Assembly: GCF_002091635.1 (NCBI RefSeq)
Contig: NZ_BDAC01000005.1
Location: 181,606 to 245,605, forward strand
DNA length: 64,000 nt
Source of the DNA: Pseudomonas indica NBRC 103045
Lineage (GTDB): Bacteria > Pseudomonadota > Gammaproteobacteria > Pseudomonadales > Pseudomonadaceae
Direction: 5' to 3'
In this document: positions 24,788 through 33,086 of the stretch, piece after piece
Position numbering within the stretch: the stretch's first letter is position 1
Layout: every line of letters begins with the position of its first letter
Position numbers and translations under genes: made by a program
The notes under the pieces: generated by a model
Seen by the model: the letters and a program-made list of their open reading frames with translations, nothing else
The model's database searches: none
What the model was told of the DNA's origin: nothing

Positions 24788-25290
24788 AGGTGTATTTTCT
24801 GACCGATCGGTCCCTACTAAAGCAGTATGTAGTAGTGATAAAAAAACACTACAAAACGTTTGACGAACACTTGTTTGAAGCGCATCATGGCCTCGCTCCC
24901 GCTAGCCAGGGACCTCTAAAGGGTCCCCAGATCGCACCCGTAACACCATTCGGGGCGGTCCGTGTCCTAACAGCCCACAAGGCGGTTCGACGAGGTTGCG
25001 ACTGGAACGAAGTTGTCCTGAGGGACGGGGAAGCGATCAACGTATCAGCGAGAACGACAGGCACAGCACCAGCGTTCGCCCAGCGGCATCCACGAGCCGG
25101 CTAGCGTCCGCATCCTGCGCCCAGTCTCCGAACTGTTCGTCTCGAAACACCCTCCTCTCCAGCTCCACTTCCTCCTCCGGTCAATACTTCGACGTTTTCT
25201 GCGGCGTGACGCCCCAGAGCGAGCTCCAGCACGTAGGTTTTGGGTGGGAAAGTCAGTGCTCAACCAAACTCAAACTTTGAAGGATTGACC
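24788..25290. other. 503-bp leader of aceA with several inverted repeats
   Basis: No convincing gene is seen; short frames here have no family look. It holds a 12-bp palindrome (24801-24812), an inverted repeat GTAGTG/CACTAC around an A-rich loop (24832-24852), and a hairpin GGGACC/GGTCCC (24909-24927). The aceA ribosome site is GAAGGA just before 25291. The length suggests a regulated promoter and a long 5' leader for isocitrate lyase. Confidence 0.55.
24801..24812. promoter_or_regulatory. Perfect 12-bp palindrome GACCGATCGGTC
   Basis: A fully symmetric site 15 bp after the secretin-like gene and about 480 bp upstream of aceA. Palindromes of the form GACCG..CGGTC are common TetR-family operators. 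No TetR gene lies in the window, so the regulator is unknown. Confidence 0.4.
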
Positions 25291-26889
25291 ATGTCCGCAT
25301 ATCAAAACGAGATCAAGGCCGTTGCCGCCCTGAAAGAGAAAAATGGCAGCAGCTGGGGCGCTATCAACCCGGAATACGCCGCTCGCATGCGCATCCAGAA
25401 CCGCTTCAAGACCGGCCTGGACATCGCCAAATACACCGCGGCCATCATGCGCAAAGACATGGCCGAGTACGATGCCGACTCTTCCGCCTACACCCAGTCC
25501 CTGGGCTGCTGGCACGGCTTCATCGGTCAGCAGAAGCTGATCTCCATCAAGAAGCACCTGAAGACCACCAACAAGCGCTACCTCTACCTGTCCGGCTGGA
25601 TGGTCGCCGCGCTGCGCTCCGACTTCGGCCCGCTGCCGGACCAGTCCATGCACGAGAAGACCGCCGTTTCCGGTCTGATCGAAGAGCTATACACCTTCCT
25701 GCGCCAGGCCGACGCCCGTGAACTGGACCTGCTGTTCACCGCCCTGGACAACGCCCGCGCCGAAGGCGACAAGGCCAAGGAAGCCGACCTGCTGAGCCAG
25801 ATCGACAACTTCGAAACCCACGTCGTACCGATCATCGCCGACATCGACGCCGGTTTCGGTAACGCCGAGGCCACCTACCTGCTGGCCAAGAAGATGATCG
25901 AAGCCGGTGCTTGCTGCATCCAGATCGAAAACCAGGTTTCCGACGAGAAGCAGTGCGGTCACCAGGACGGCAAAGTAACCGTTCCGCACGAAGACTTCCT
26001 CGCCAAGATCAACGCCGTTCGCTACGCCTTCCTCGAGCTGGGCGTTGACGATGGCGTCATCGTTGCCCGTACCGACTCCCTGGGTGCCGGCCTGACCAAG
26101 CAGATCGCCGTGACCAAAGAGCCGGGCGACCTGGGCGACCTGTACAACAGCTTCCTCGATGGCGACTACGTAGAGTCCGCCGCCGACATCGCCAACGGCG
26201 ACGTGGTGGTCAAGGCCAACGGCAAACTGCTCAAGCCGAAGCGCCTGGCTTCCGGCCTGTTCCAGTTCCGCAAGGGCACCGGCGAAGACCGCTGCGTCCT
26301 GGACTGCATCACCAGCCTGCAGAACGGTGCCGACCTGCTGTGGATCGAAACCGAGAAACCGCACGTGGGCCAGATCAAGGGCATGGTCGACCGCATCCGT
26401 GAGGTCATCCCGAATGCCAAGCTGGTGTACAACAACAGCCCGTCCTTCAACTGGACCCTGAACTTCCGTCAGCAGGTGTTCGATGCCTGGGCTGCCGCCG
26501 GCAAGGACGTTTCCGCCTACGACCGCGCTCAGCTGATGAGCGTCGAGTACGACGAAACCGACCTGGCCAAGGAAGCCGACGAGCGCATCCGCACCTTCCA
26601 GCGTGACGGTTCCGCTCAGGCCGGTATTTTCCACCACCTGATCACCCTGCCGACCTATCACACCGCCGCGCTGTCCACCGACAACTTGGCCAAGGGCTAC
26701 TTCGCCGACCAGGGCATGCTGGCCTACGTGAAGGGCGTGCAGCGTCAGGAACTGCGCCAGGGTATCGCCTGCGTCAAACACCAGAACATGGCTGGCTCCG
26801 ACATCGGCGACAACCACAAAGAGTACTTCGCTGGCGAAGCGGCTCTGAAGGCGAGCGGTAAAGACAACACCATGAACCAGTTCCACTAA
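25291..26889 (+). CDS. aceA: Isocitrate lyase
   Basis: A 532-residue glyoxylate-shunt enzyme splitting isocitrate into glyoxylate and succinate, needed for growth on acetate or fatty acids. The ATG at 25291 (MSAYQNEIKAVAALKEKNGS) follows GAAGGA. The catalytic loop is seen as EKQCGHQDGKV; the classical E. coli-type signature is KKCGH, so one lysine is Gln here. I believe this Gln is normal for the longer Pseudomonas-type enzyme. Metal-site residues are in PIIADIDAGFGNAEATYLL, and the C-terminal active-site strand is NNSPSFNW. Confidence 0.97.
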   Translation: MSAYQNEIKAVAALKEKNGSSWGAINPEYAARMRIQNRFKTGLDIAKYTAAIMRKDMAEYDADSSAYTQSLGCWHGFIGQQKLISIKKHLKTTNKRYLYLSGWMVAALRSDFGPLPDQSMHEKTAVSGLIEELYTFLRQADARELDLLFTALDNARAEGDKAKEADLLSQIDNFETHVVPIIADIDAGFGNAEATYLLAKKMIEAGACCIQIENQVSDEKQCGHQDGKVTVPHEDFLAKINAVRYAFLELGVDDGVIVARTDSLGAGLTKQIAVTKEPGDLGDLYNSFLDGDYVESAADIANGDVVVKANGKLLKPKRLASGLFQFRKGTGEDRCVLDCITSLQNGADLLWIETEKPHVGQIKGMVDRIREVIPNAKLVYNNSPSFNWTLNFRQQVFDAWAAAGKDVSAYDRAQLMSVEYDETDLAKEADERIRTFQRDGSAQAGIFHHLITLPTYHTAALSTDNLAKGYFADQGMLAYVKGVQRQELRQGIACVKHQNMAGSDIGDNHKEYFAGEAALKASGKDNTMNQFH

Positions 26890-26930
26890 GAACCGGTTCG
26901 CTCGGCCCCGGCCGAGACCGCCAGACTGCA

Positions 26931-26952
26931 AGCCCCCGCCTCGGCCGGGGCT
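26931..26952 (+). terminator. Terminator after aceA
   Basis: AGCCCC-CGCCTCGGCC-GGGGCT followed by TTGCATTT lies about 40 bp after the aceA stop. Alternative stems within CCCCGCCTCGGCCGGGG are possible. The T-run is short. Confidence 0.65.
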
Positions 26953-27037
26953 TTGCATTTCCGGGCAGAAAGACTGCTTCATGCAGTATGGCGGCCAAAT
27001 AATGGCCACCTCAAAACCGTGCAATCGATCACGCTCC

Positions 27038-27055
27038 CTGTCATGGTTTTGTCGT
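27038..27055 (+). promoter_or_regulatory. Pho box (PhoB site) upstream of phoX
   Basis: CTGTCAT-GGTT-TTGTCGT shows two 7-bp direct repeats at the required 11-bp period. The first is a perfect PhoB half-site, the second matches at 5 of 7 positions (consensus CTGTCAT). It lies 59 bp before the phoX start, where PhoB sites replace the -35 element. Phosphate control of phoX is known in other Pseudomonas. Confidence 0.65.
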
Positions 27056-27113
27056 GTCCGCTGGTTAGCGTCATGGCTCCGTCGATTCGCCTCACAGAAG
27101 AAGGAGCCTCGCC

Positions 27114-29114
27114 TTGAACCGCGATAACGAGAACGCCGTGCTGTTCGGCAACGGCGATGAGTTGCCCAGCAACCACTCGCAGAACCCGCATATCAATGAA
27201 CTGATCGAAGGCCTCGGTCGCCGTCAGGTATTGGCCGGTGGTGCCGCGCTCGGCGCTCTCGCCTTCCTCGGCGTAAGCCTGCCCGGCAGCAGCGAGGCGG
27301 CCCAAGCCACCACCCAGGGTCTGGGTATCTTCAAGCCCCGTTCGCGCCTGCCCTTCACCCCGGTCCCGGTGACCCGCGCCGATACCATCACCGTTCCGCA
27401 AGGCTACAAGGCCACGGCTTTCATTCCCTGGGGCACCCCGATCACCGGCAGTTACCCGGTGTTCCTTGAAGACGCCAGCAACAGCGCCCAGGACCAGGCA
27501 GAGCAGACCGGCATGCACCATGACGGCATGCACTTCTTCCCCATCGACGCCCAATGGGGCTATGGCCGCCGCAGCGACCACGGCCTGCTGGTGCTCAACC
27601 ACGAGTACATCGACGTCAATCTGCTGCACCCCAACGGGCCGACCGTGGTCAACGGCAAGCGCACCAGCGCCGAGGAAGTCCGCAAGGAAATCAACGCCCA
27701 TGGCGTCTCGGTGGTGGAAGTCCGCCGTAACCAGCAGGGCGAATGGGAAGTCCTGCCGAGCGCACGCAACCGCCGTATCACCGCGGCCACGCCGATGCAG
27801 ATCCGCGGCCCGGCACGTGGCCACGTACTGATGCGTACCCGCTACAGCCCGGACGGCACCGCCACCCGCGGCACCCAGAACAACTGCGCCAACGGCTACA
27901 CTCCCTGGGGCACCTACCTGACCTGCGAGGAAAACTGGGCCGGCTACTTCGCCACCCAGGACACCACGCTGCCGCGCGAACTGAGCCGCTATGGCCTGCG
28001 CAATACCAGCCGCTTCGGCTGGGATACCCTCGCCGGCGACGAGTTCGAACGCTTCGACGCCACCCGCAAGGCGGCGGATGCCACCGGTGATTACCGCAAC
28101 GAGCCGAACCACTTCGGCTGGATCGTCGAGATCGATCCGTTCAACCCGGACTCGACGCCGGTCAAGCACACCGCCCTGGGCCGCTTCGCCCACGAAGGGC
28201 TGGTTTTCGCCCCGACTCGTCCGGGCAAGCGCGTGGTCTGCTACTCGGGCGACGACTCGCAGAACGAGTACATCTACAAGTACGTCAGCCGTGGCAAGTT
28301 CCGCCCCGGCAGCCGCGCCAACAGCCGCCTGCTCGACGAGGGCACCCTGTACGTCGCTCGCTTCAATGCCGATGGCAGTGGCGACTGGCTGGCCCTAGAC
28401 ATCGACGACCCGGCATTCCAGGCCGCCTGCGCCGCCGCTGGCGTGAGCTTCGCCGACCAGGGCGAAGTGTTGATCAATACCCGTCTGGCCGCCGATGTCG
28501 TCGGTGCCACCAAGATGGACCGCCCGGAATGGGGCGCCGCCCATCCGGACACCGGGGAAATCTACTTCACCCTGACCAACAACAGCTCGCGCACCACGGC
28601 GGATGCGGCCAACCCTCGCATCGCCAACGCCTACGGCCACATCATCCGCTGGCGCGAACTGAGCCGCGACCATGCCGGCACCCGCTTCGCCTGGAACCTC
28701 TTCCTGCTCGCCGGTCCGTCCTCCGACAGCCGTGGCCCGAACGGCCAGCCGCTGAATGCCGACAATATCCTGGCCAGCCCGGACGGTTTGTGGTTCGACG
28801 AAGACGGTCGCCTGTGGATCCAGACCGACATGAGCGGCAGCCAGCTCAGCTCGGGTCCGTTCGGCAACAACCAGATGCTGGTGGCCGACCCGCGCACCGG
28901 CGAACTGAAGCGCTTCCTGGTCGGCCCGTCGGGCTGCGAGGTGACCGGCATCACCGCGACCCCGGACTTCAAGACGCTGTTCGTGAATATCCAGCATCCC
29001 GGCGAAGGCTCCACGCCCAGCAACCTGCTGAGCACCTGGCCGGACGGCCCCGGCAAGCGTCCGCGCGCGGCGACGGTCATCGTCACCCGCGAGAACGGCA
29101 AACGCCTGCTGTAA
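27114..29114 (+). CDS. phoX: PhoX-family alkaline phosphatase (Tat-exported, DUF839)
   Basis: A 666-residue secreted phosphomonoesterase that by family uses Fe(III)/Ca(II) rather than zinc. The start is TTG at 27114 after AAGAAGGAG. A twin-arginine signal lies near residues 34-62: GLGRRQVLAGGAALGALAFL, then an AxA-type site. The conserved Cys pair in NNCANGYTPWGTYLTCEENW (~260-280) includes the iron ligand, and the bipartite beta-propeller ends with the LPxx-like SEVTGI-type strand GCEVTGITATPDFKTLFVN. A Pho box precedes it. Substrate would be organic phosphate in the periplasm or outside. Confidence 0.92.
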   Translation: MNRDNENAVLFGNGDELPSNHSQNPHINELIEGLGRRQVLAGGAALGALAFLGVSLPGSSEAAQATTQGLGIFKPRSRLPFTPVPVTRADTITVPQGYKATAFIPWGTPITGSYPVFLEDASNSAQDQAEQTGMHHDGMHFFPIDAQWGYGRRSDHGLLVLNHEYIDVNLLHPNGPTVVNGKRTSAEEVRKEINAHGVSVVEVRRNQQGEWEVLPSARNRRITAATPMQIRGPARGHVLMRTRYSPDGTATRGTQNNCANGYTPWGTYLTCEENWAGYFATQDTTLPRELSRYGLRNTSRFGWDTLAGDEFERFDATRKAADATGDYRNEPNHFGWIVEIDPFNPDSTPVKHTALGRFAHEGLVFAPTRPGKRVVCYSGDDSQNEYIYKYVSRGKFRPGSRANSRLLDEGTLYVARFNADGSGDWLALDIDDPAFQAACAAAGVSFADQGEVLINTRLAADVVGATKMDRPEWGAAHPDTGEIYFTLTNNSSRTTADAANPRIANAYGHIIRWRELSRDHAGTRFAWNLFLLAGPSSDSRGPNGQPLNADNILASPDGLWFDEDGRLWIQTDMSGSQLSSGPFGNNQMLVADPRTGELKRFLVGPSGCEVTGITATPDFKTLFVNIQHPGEGSTPSNLLSTWPDGPGKRPRAATVIVTRENGKRLL

Positions 29115-29127
29115 TTCCGCCGCACCA

Positions 29128-29157
29128 AAGAAGCCCGGCCCTTGCGCCGGGCTTCTT
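29128..29157 (+). terminator. Terminator after phoX
   Basis: AAGAAGCCCGGC-CCTTGC-GCCGGGCTTCTT is a perfect 12-bp stem lying 13 bp after the phoX stop. It separates phoX from the following helical protein gene. Confidence 0.88.
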
Positions 29158-29212
29158 CATTCAGGCCATCGTCTACCCTGTGAAAGGTCAGCATCGCCCC
29201 CCCAGGTGTCCC

Positions 29213-29863
29213 ATGCCTCGCTGGACTCCCGTCGCGCTCGGAACTCTTCTCGCCCTGGTTGGTGGCCTGGCCAGTCTGCTCTGGCTGGCGCCAGACGACG
29301 ACTCGCCCCCGGCCCCTCAATCGACCGCCTCTGGCAGCAACCCCATATCGACACCGCCAGCGGAACAGCCCGTTGCATCTCGACGATCCGGCGCCGCCCT
29401 CGATTCCGCAGTGCTGGCGCAGCAGCAGGAGCGCCTTGCCTTCCACAACGATTACCGACGCTTCACCAGCCGGGCTGCCGACCTCCCCGCAGCGGAGAGA
29501 GCGCAGCAAGCAAGAGAACTCTCCAGGGAAATCGACCGTTACGAGGAGCGCGGCGAATTGGCGATCAGCGAAGCGCTACTGCTCCAGATAGGCCTGATCC
29601 AGGCCAGCGGGCTGGACGAGGCAGAGCAAAAAGCCAGGGCCGCCGCCATGACCGCCCGCTACAAGGCGCGCAGTGCGGCACGCGAGGCGGAGCGATCGCC
29701 CGATGCGAACTTCGAGCGCTACAAGGCCGAGGAAAAACGAATCGTCGAGGAAGTCCTCGCCATGCAGCAGATTCCCGGTGGGCTCAGTCGCGATCAATAC
29801 CTGCGGGAGCGCCTGCAGGAGGCCCGCGAACAAGCCTACCAGGAGCGAATTACGCCACCCTGA
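29213..29863 (+). CDS. Membrane-anchored helical protein, possibly PlcR/lipase-chaperone-like
   Basis: A 216-residue protein starting at the ATG at 29213. Residues ~7-25 are a signal anchor (VALGTLLALVGGLASLLWLA), followed by a low-complexity Pro/Ser linker to ~60 and then charged amphipathic helices to the end, rich in Arg, Glu, Ala and Gln. The overall plan (short anchor, linker, helical periplasmic domain) recalls phospholipase C accessory protein PlcR and lipase foldases, but the RxxFDY foldase motif is absent. It follows phoX after a terminator. The family is uncertain; a phosphatase or phospholipase export partner is an inference from position. Confidence 0.45.
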   Translation: MPRWTPVALGTLLALVGGLASLLWLAPDDDSPPAPQSTASGSNPISTPPAEQPVASRRSGAALDSAVLAQQQERLAFHNDYRRFTSRAADLPAAERAQQARELSREIDRYEERGELAISEALLLQIGLIQASGLDEAEQKARAAAMTARYKARSAAREAERSPDANFERYKAEEKRIVEEVLAMQQIPGGLSRDQYLRERLQEAREQAYQERITPP

Positions 29864-29953
29864 ACGGCCAATGGCAAGATTTGTGGGTTTATTGTCATTG
29901 TCGCCATCAACACGACGCCGCACACTGGCCACCTCTCCTCCGAGGTACGTGCC

Positions 29954-30979
29954 GTGGAAAGCCAACGCTGGATCGCTTGCCTGATCTACCCCGACGTGAT
30001 GAGCCTGGACGTGACCGGGCCCATGCAGGTCTTTGCCTCCGCCAATGTCGAGCGCCAGCGCCAAGGGCTTCCTCCTGCCTATCGGTTGAACGTGCTCGGC
30101 GATGCCGTCGGCCCGGTGGCAACTTCCGCCGGCCTGAGTATCTGCGCCGAACTCAGCTGGCGTGGCCTGGACACTTCGGCCCTGGATACGCTGCTGGTGC
30201 CTGGCGGCCTGGGTGTCGAGCGGCAATGCGAGGACCAGGCGCTGCTCGACTGGCTACGTCAGGCCGAACCCCAGGTACGCCGGCTCGGCTCGGTCTGTTC
30301 GGGTGCGCTGTTGCTGGCAGCGGCCGGTCTGCTCGACCAGCGCCCCGCCACGACTCACTGGGCGGACCTCGATACCCTGCGGCGCGAGCACCCCGCCGTG
30401 CAGGTCCAGGACGACCGCCTGCACACCTACGATCCCCTTGAGCGTGATGGCGATGCCCATGTGTTCACTTCCGCAGGGGTGACCGCCGGGATCGATCTGG
30501 CCTTGGCATTGGTGGAGGCCGACCTCGGCCGCTCGCTGGCCCTCGCCGTGGCCCGGCGCCTGGTGATGTTTCTCCGCCGCCCGGGTGGCCAGGCGCAGTT
30601 CAGCGCCCTACTCGCCCCGGACCCCAACCGCACCTCGCGGCTAGCGGCCCTGCTCGACTGGATACCGGCCCACCTCGGCGGCGACCTGTCTCTCGAGGCG
30701 CTGGCCGAGCAGGCACGCATGGCGCCCCGCACCCTGTCGCGGGTCTTCGTCCAGGAGCTGGGCATGGGTCCCGGTCGCTACGTCGAGCGCGTCCGCCTGG
30801 AAGCCGCCCGCGCCCTGTTACAGGACGCCCAGGCATCGATCGCCACCGTGGCGCGGCTGACCGGCTTTGGCCATCCTGAGAACCTGCGCCGCACCTTCCA
30901 TAAACACCTGTCCGTCAGCCCGCAGGAATACGCCGAGCGCTTCGGGCTGCGCCCGCTCAAGGAGAGCCGCCATGCTTGA
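29954..30979 (+). CDS. GlxA-type AraC family regulator (DJ-1/PfpI plus HTH)
   Basis: A 341-residue transcription regulator with a GTG start at 29954 preceded by GAGG. Residues ~8-190 form a DJ-1/PfpI-like domain with the nucleophile-elbow LGSVCSGALLLAAAGLLDQR. Residues ~230-330 are the AraC double helix-turn-helix, with ARMAPRTLSRVFVQELGMGP and the signature ending LTGFGHPENLRRTFHKHL. Such GlxA-like regulators respond to small metabolites. It overlaps the DUF1272 gene by 8 bp and probably controls that gene and the transporter. Confidence 0.9.
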   Translation: MESQRWIACLIYPDVMSLDVTGPMQVFASANVERQRQGLPPAYRLNVLGDAVGPVATSAGLSICAELSWRGLDTSALDTLLVPGGLGVERQCEDQALLDWLRQAEPQVRRLGSVCSGALLLAAAGLLDQRPATTHWADLDTLRREHPAVQVQDDRLHTYDPLERDGDAHVFTSAGVTAGIDLALALVEADLGRSLALAVARRLVMFLRRPGGQAQFSALLAPDPNRTSRLAALLDWIPAHLGGDLSLEALAEQARMAPRTLSRVFVQELGMGPGRYVERVRLEAARALLQDAQASIATVARLTGFGHPENLRRTFHKHLSVSPQEYAERFGLRPLKESRHA

Positions 30980-31202
30980 ACTACGCCCCGGCTGCGAATG
31001 CTGCGACCGCGACCTGCCACCGGACAGTGCCGATGCGCTGATCTGCTCCTTCGAATGCACCTTCTGCCGCGATTGCGCGGAAGCAAAGCTGCAGTTGCGC
31101 TGCCCGAACTGCGGCGGCGAGCTGGTCAGTCGACCACGCCGACCGATGGGCAAGCTGGAGCGCTTCCCCGCCACCACCTCGCGCACTTTCAAGCCCTGCT
31201 GA
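30972..31202 (+). CDS. DUF1272 small zinc-ribbon protein
   Basis: A 76-residue protein with eight or more cysteines in pairs: CECCDRDL near residue 8, CSFECTFCRDCAE near 26-38, and CPNCGGEL near 45. This fits DUF1272, a family with a treble-clef or ribbon metal site and no known role. The start overlaps the regulator stop by 8 bp, and the transporter follows 13 bp later, so the three are likely one operon. Confidence 0.9.
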   Translation: MLELRPGCECCDRDLPPDSADALICSFECTFCRDCAEAKLQLRCPNCGGELVSRPRRPMGKLERFPATTSRTFKPC

Positions 31203-31215
31203 AAAGGAAATCCCC

Positions 31216-32388
31216 ATGCTGCTGAGCAATCCCTCGATCCGCCTGCTGTTCGCCGGCCAGGCGTTGTACTGGAGTTGCGCCCTGATCGGCATCACCCTCA
31301 CCTCGCTGGTGGGCATGCAACTGGCGCCGTTGAACATCCTGGCCACCCTGCCCCTGGCCTTGCTGGTCGTCGGCAACCTGCTGGCAGTGCAACCGCTGTC
31401 GTTGTTCATGCAGCGCCGCGGACGGCGCGCCGGGCTGATGCTCGGGGCCGGCGGCGGTGTGCTGGGTGGCCTGCTCAGTGCGCTGGGCGTATGGCTGGGC
31501 GATTTTCTGTTGTTCTGCCTCGGCAGTCTGGCAATCGGCACCTACCAGGCGTCGGCCATGTATTACCGCTTCGCCGCGCTGGAGTCAGTGAGCGAACAAC
31601 AGAAAGGCCGGGCGACCGCCTATGTGATCGGTGGCGGGCTGTGTGCCGCCCTGTTCGCCCCGTCGCTGGCGCTGTGGTCGCGCAACGCCCTGGACACGCC
31701 CTTCGTTGGCGCCTACCTGGCGATTGCCGTTCTGGCACTGATCGGCCTGCTATTAATGGCGCGGCTGCGCGAAGGCGCCGCGCCGCTTCCGGGCAGCGGA
31801 GGCCTGGCGATGATCCGGCTGTTGCTGGCTCGCCCGGCGATCCGTACCGCCATGACCATCACCGCCATCGGCTACGGGCTGATGATCCTGGTGATGAACG
31901 CCACGCCCCTGGCCATGAGCTTCTGCGGCTTCGGTGTGGAAGTCGGTGCCGAAGTGATCCGCTGGCACTTGGTCGGTATGTTCCTGCCCGCCTTCGCTGC
32001 CGGCCCGCTGGTGGATCGGCTGGGTAGCCGGCGGGTGGCCCTGATCGGCATCGCCTTGTTGATCGCCAGCGCCACCATCGCATTGAGCGGCATCGCCCAG
32101 GCGCACTTCCTGGTCAGCTCGTTCCTCCTGGGTGCCGGCTGGAACCTGATGCTGGTCGCCGGTACCACCCTGCTCGCAGAGGGGCACGAGGCGGAGGAAA
32201 AAGGCCATGCGCAAGGCCTGATGGAATTGGGCAACGGCAGCGTGGCGGCCGTCATGTCCCTCGCGTCCGGGGCAATGATCACCAGCATCGGCTGGGGGCC
32301 GGTGAATGCCGGCATGCTGCCCTTGCTGGCATTGGCCCTGGCTGTGGTGCTGCTTGGCGCACGTCGCCTGGCCCCGCAAGCCTCTTGA
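31216..32388 (+). CDS. MFS transporter
   Basis: A 390-residue inner-membrane protein with about 12 hydrophobic helices. MFS loop features are the MQRRGRRAGLMLGAG segment between helices 2 and 3, and the repeated motif LVDRLGSRRVALIGIALLI in the second half. An in-frame ATG at 31216 follows AAAAGGAAAT. Substrate unknown; the GlxA-type regulator and DUF1272 protein upstream suggest a stress- or metabolite-induced exporter. Confidence 0.88.
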   Translation: MLLSNPSIRLLFAGQALYWSCALIGITLTSLVGMQLAPLNILATLPLALLVVGNLLAVQPLSLFMQRRGRRAGLMLGAGGGVLGGLLSALGVWLGDFLLFCLGSLAIGTYQASAMYYRFAALESVSEQQKGRATAYVIGGGLCAALFAPSLALWSRNALDTPFVGAYLAIAVLALIGLLLMARLREGAAPLPGSGGLAMIRLLLARPAIRTAMTITAIGYGLMILVMNATPLAMSFCGFGVEVGAEVIRWHLVGMFLPAFAAGPLVDRLGSRRVALIGIALLIASATIALSGIAQAHFLVSSFLLGAGWNLMLVAGTTLLAEGHEAEEKGHAQGLMELGNGSVAAVMSLASGAMITSIGWGPVNAGMLPLLALALAVVLLGARRLAPQAS

Positions 32389-32400
32389 GCGGACACGAAA

Positions 32401-32422
32401 AAGGCGACCCGAGGGTCGCCTT
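32401..32422. terminator. Terminator between MFS gene and nfuA
   Basis: AAGGCGACCC-GA-GGGTCGCCTT preceded by A-rich and followed by TTC sequence lies 12 bp after the transporter stop and 21 bp from the nfuA stop. It can serve both convergent genes. Confidence 0.85.
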
Positions 32423-32443
32423 CATTCCGTGCCGGACAGCCTG

Positions 32444-33028
32444 TCAGTAATAGGCATTTTCCCGGTTGCTGTGGTCGGTGACGTCACGTACCCCTTTCAG
32501 TTCGGGAATACGCTCCATCAGGGTCTTCTCGACACCATCCTTCAGTGTCACGTCGACCATGCCGCAGCCCTGGCAACCGCCGCCGAACTGCAGGACGGCG
32601 ATGCCTTCCTCGACGATATCGACCAGCGACACCTGACCGCCGTGGCTGGCCAGGCCGGGGTTGATCTCGGTCTGCAGGTAGTAGTTGATCCGCTCGTTGA
32701 GCGGGCTGTCCTCGTTGACCATCGGCACCTTGGCGTTCGGCGCCTTGATGGTGAGCTGGCCGCCCATGCGGTCGGTGGCGTAATCCACCACGGCATCGTC
32801 CAAGAAGGGCTCGCTCATCGCATCGATCCAGGCCGTGAAGCTTTTCAGGGCCAGAGCGGTGTCTTCCGGTTTCTGTTCGCCCGGCTTGCAGTAGGCGATG
32901 CAGGTTTCCGCGTACTGGGTGCCCGGCTGGGTGATGAAGATGCGGATGCCGATGCCAGGTGTGTTCTGCTTGGCCAGCAGATCAGCCAGGTAATCGTGGG
33001 CCGCGTCGGTAATGGTGATGGCGCTCAT
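32444..33028 (-). CDS. nfuA: Fe-S biogenesis protein NfuA
   Basis: A 194-residue iron-sulfur carrier that delivers 4Fe-4S clusters under stress. The start is the ATG at 33028 ([20 protein letters not shown]) behind GAGGAG. The N-terminal ~100 residues are a degenerate A-type carrier domain (cysteines not in the usual CxC pattern), and the C-terminal Nfu domain carries the cluster motif [10 protein letters not shown] near residue 151. Length matches E. coli NfuA (191). It is separated from metH and cti by the acyltransferase. Confidence 0.96.
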   Translation of the reverse strand: MSAITITDAAHDYLADLLAKQNTPGIGIRIFITQPGTQYAETCIAYCKPGEQKPEDTALALKSFTAWIDAMSEPFLDDAVVDYATDRMGGQLTIKAPNAKVPMVNEDSPLNERINYYLQTEINPGLASHGGQVSLVDIVEEGIAVLQFGGGCQGCGMVDVTLKDGVEKTLMERIPELKGVRDVTDHSNRENAYY

Positions 33029-33086
33029 GGCAACTCCTCGCAAACATGCACGCAGTGTACGCCAATCGGCTTTGCCAGATAAAGTC

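Noticed and set aside
28529..29863. A long frame running from inside phoX through the helical protein
   Set aside because: The first two thirds lie out of frame over phoX and its terminator; only the part from the ATG at 29213 reads as a protein.
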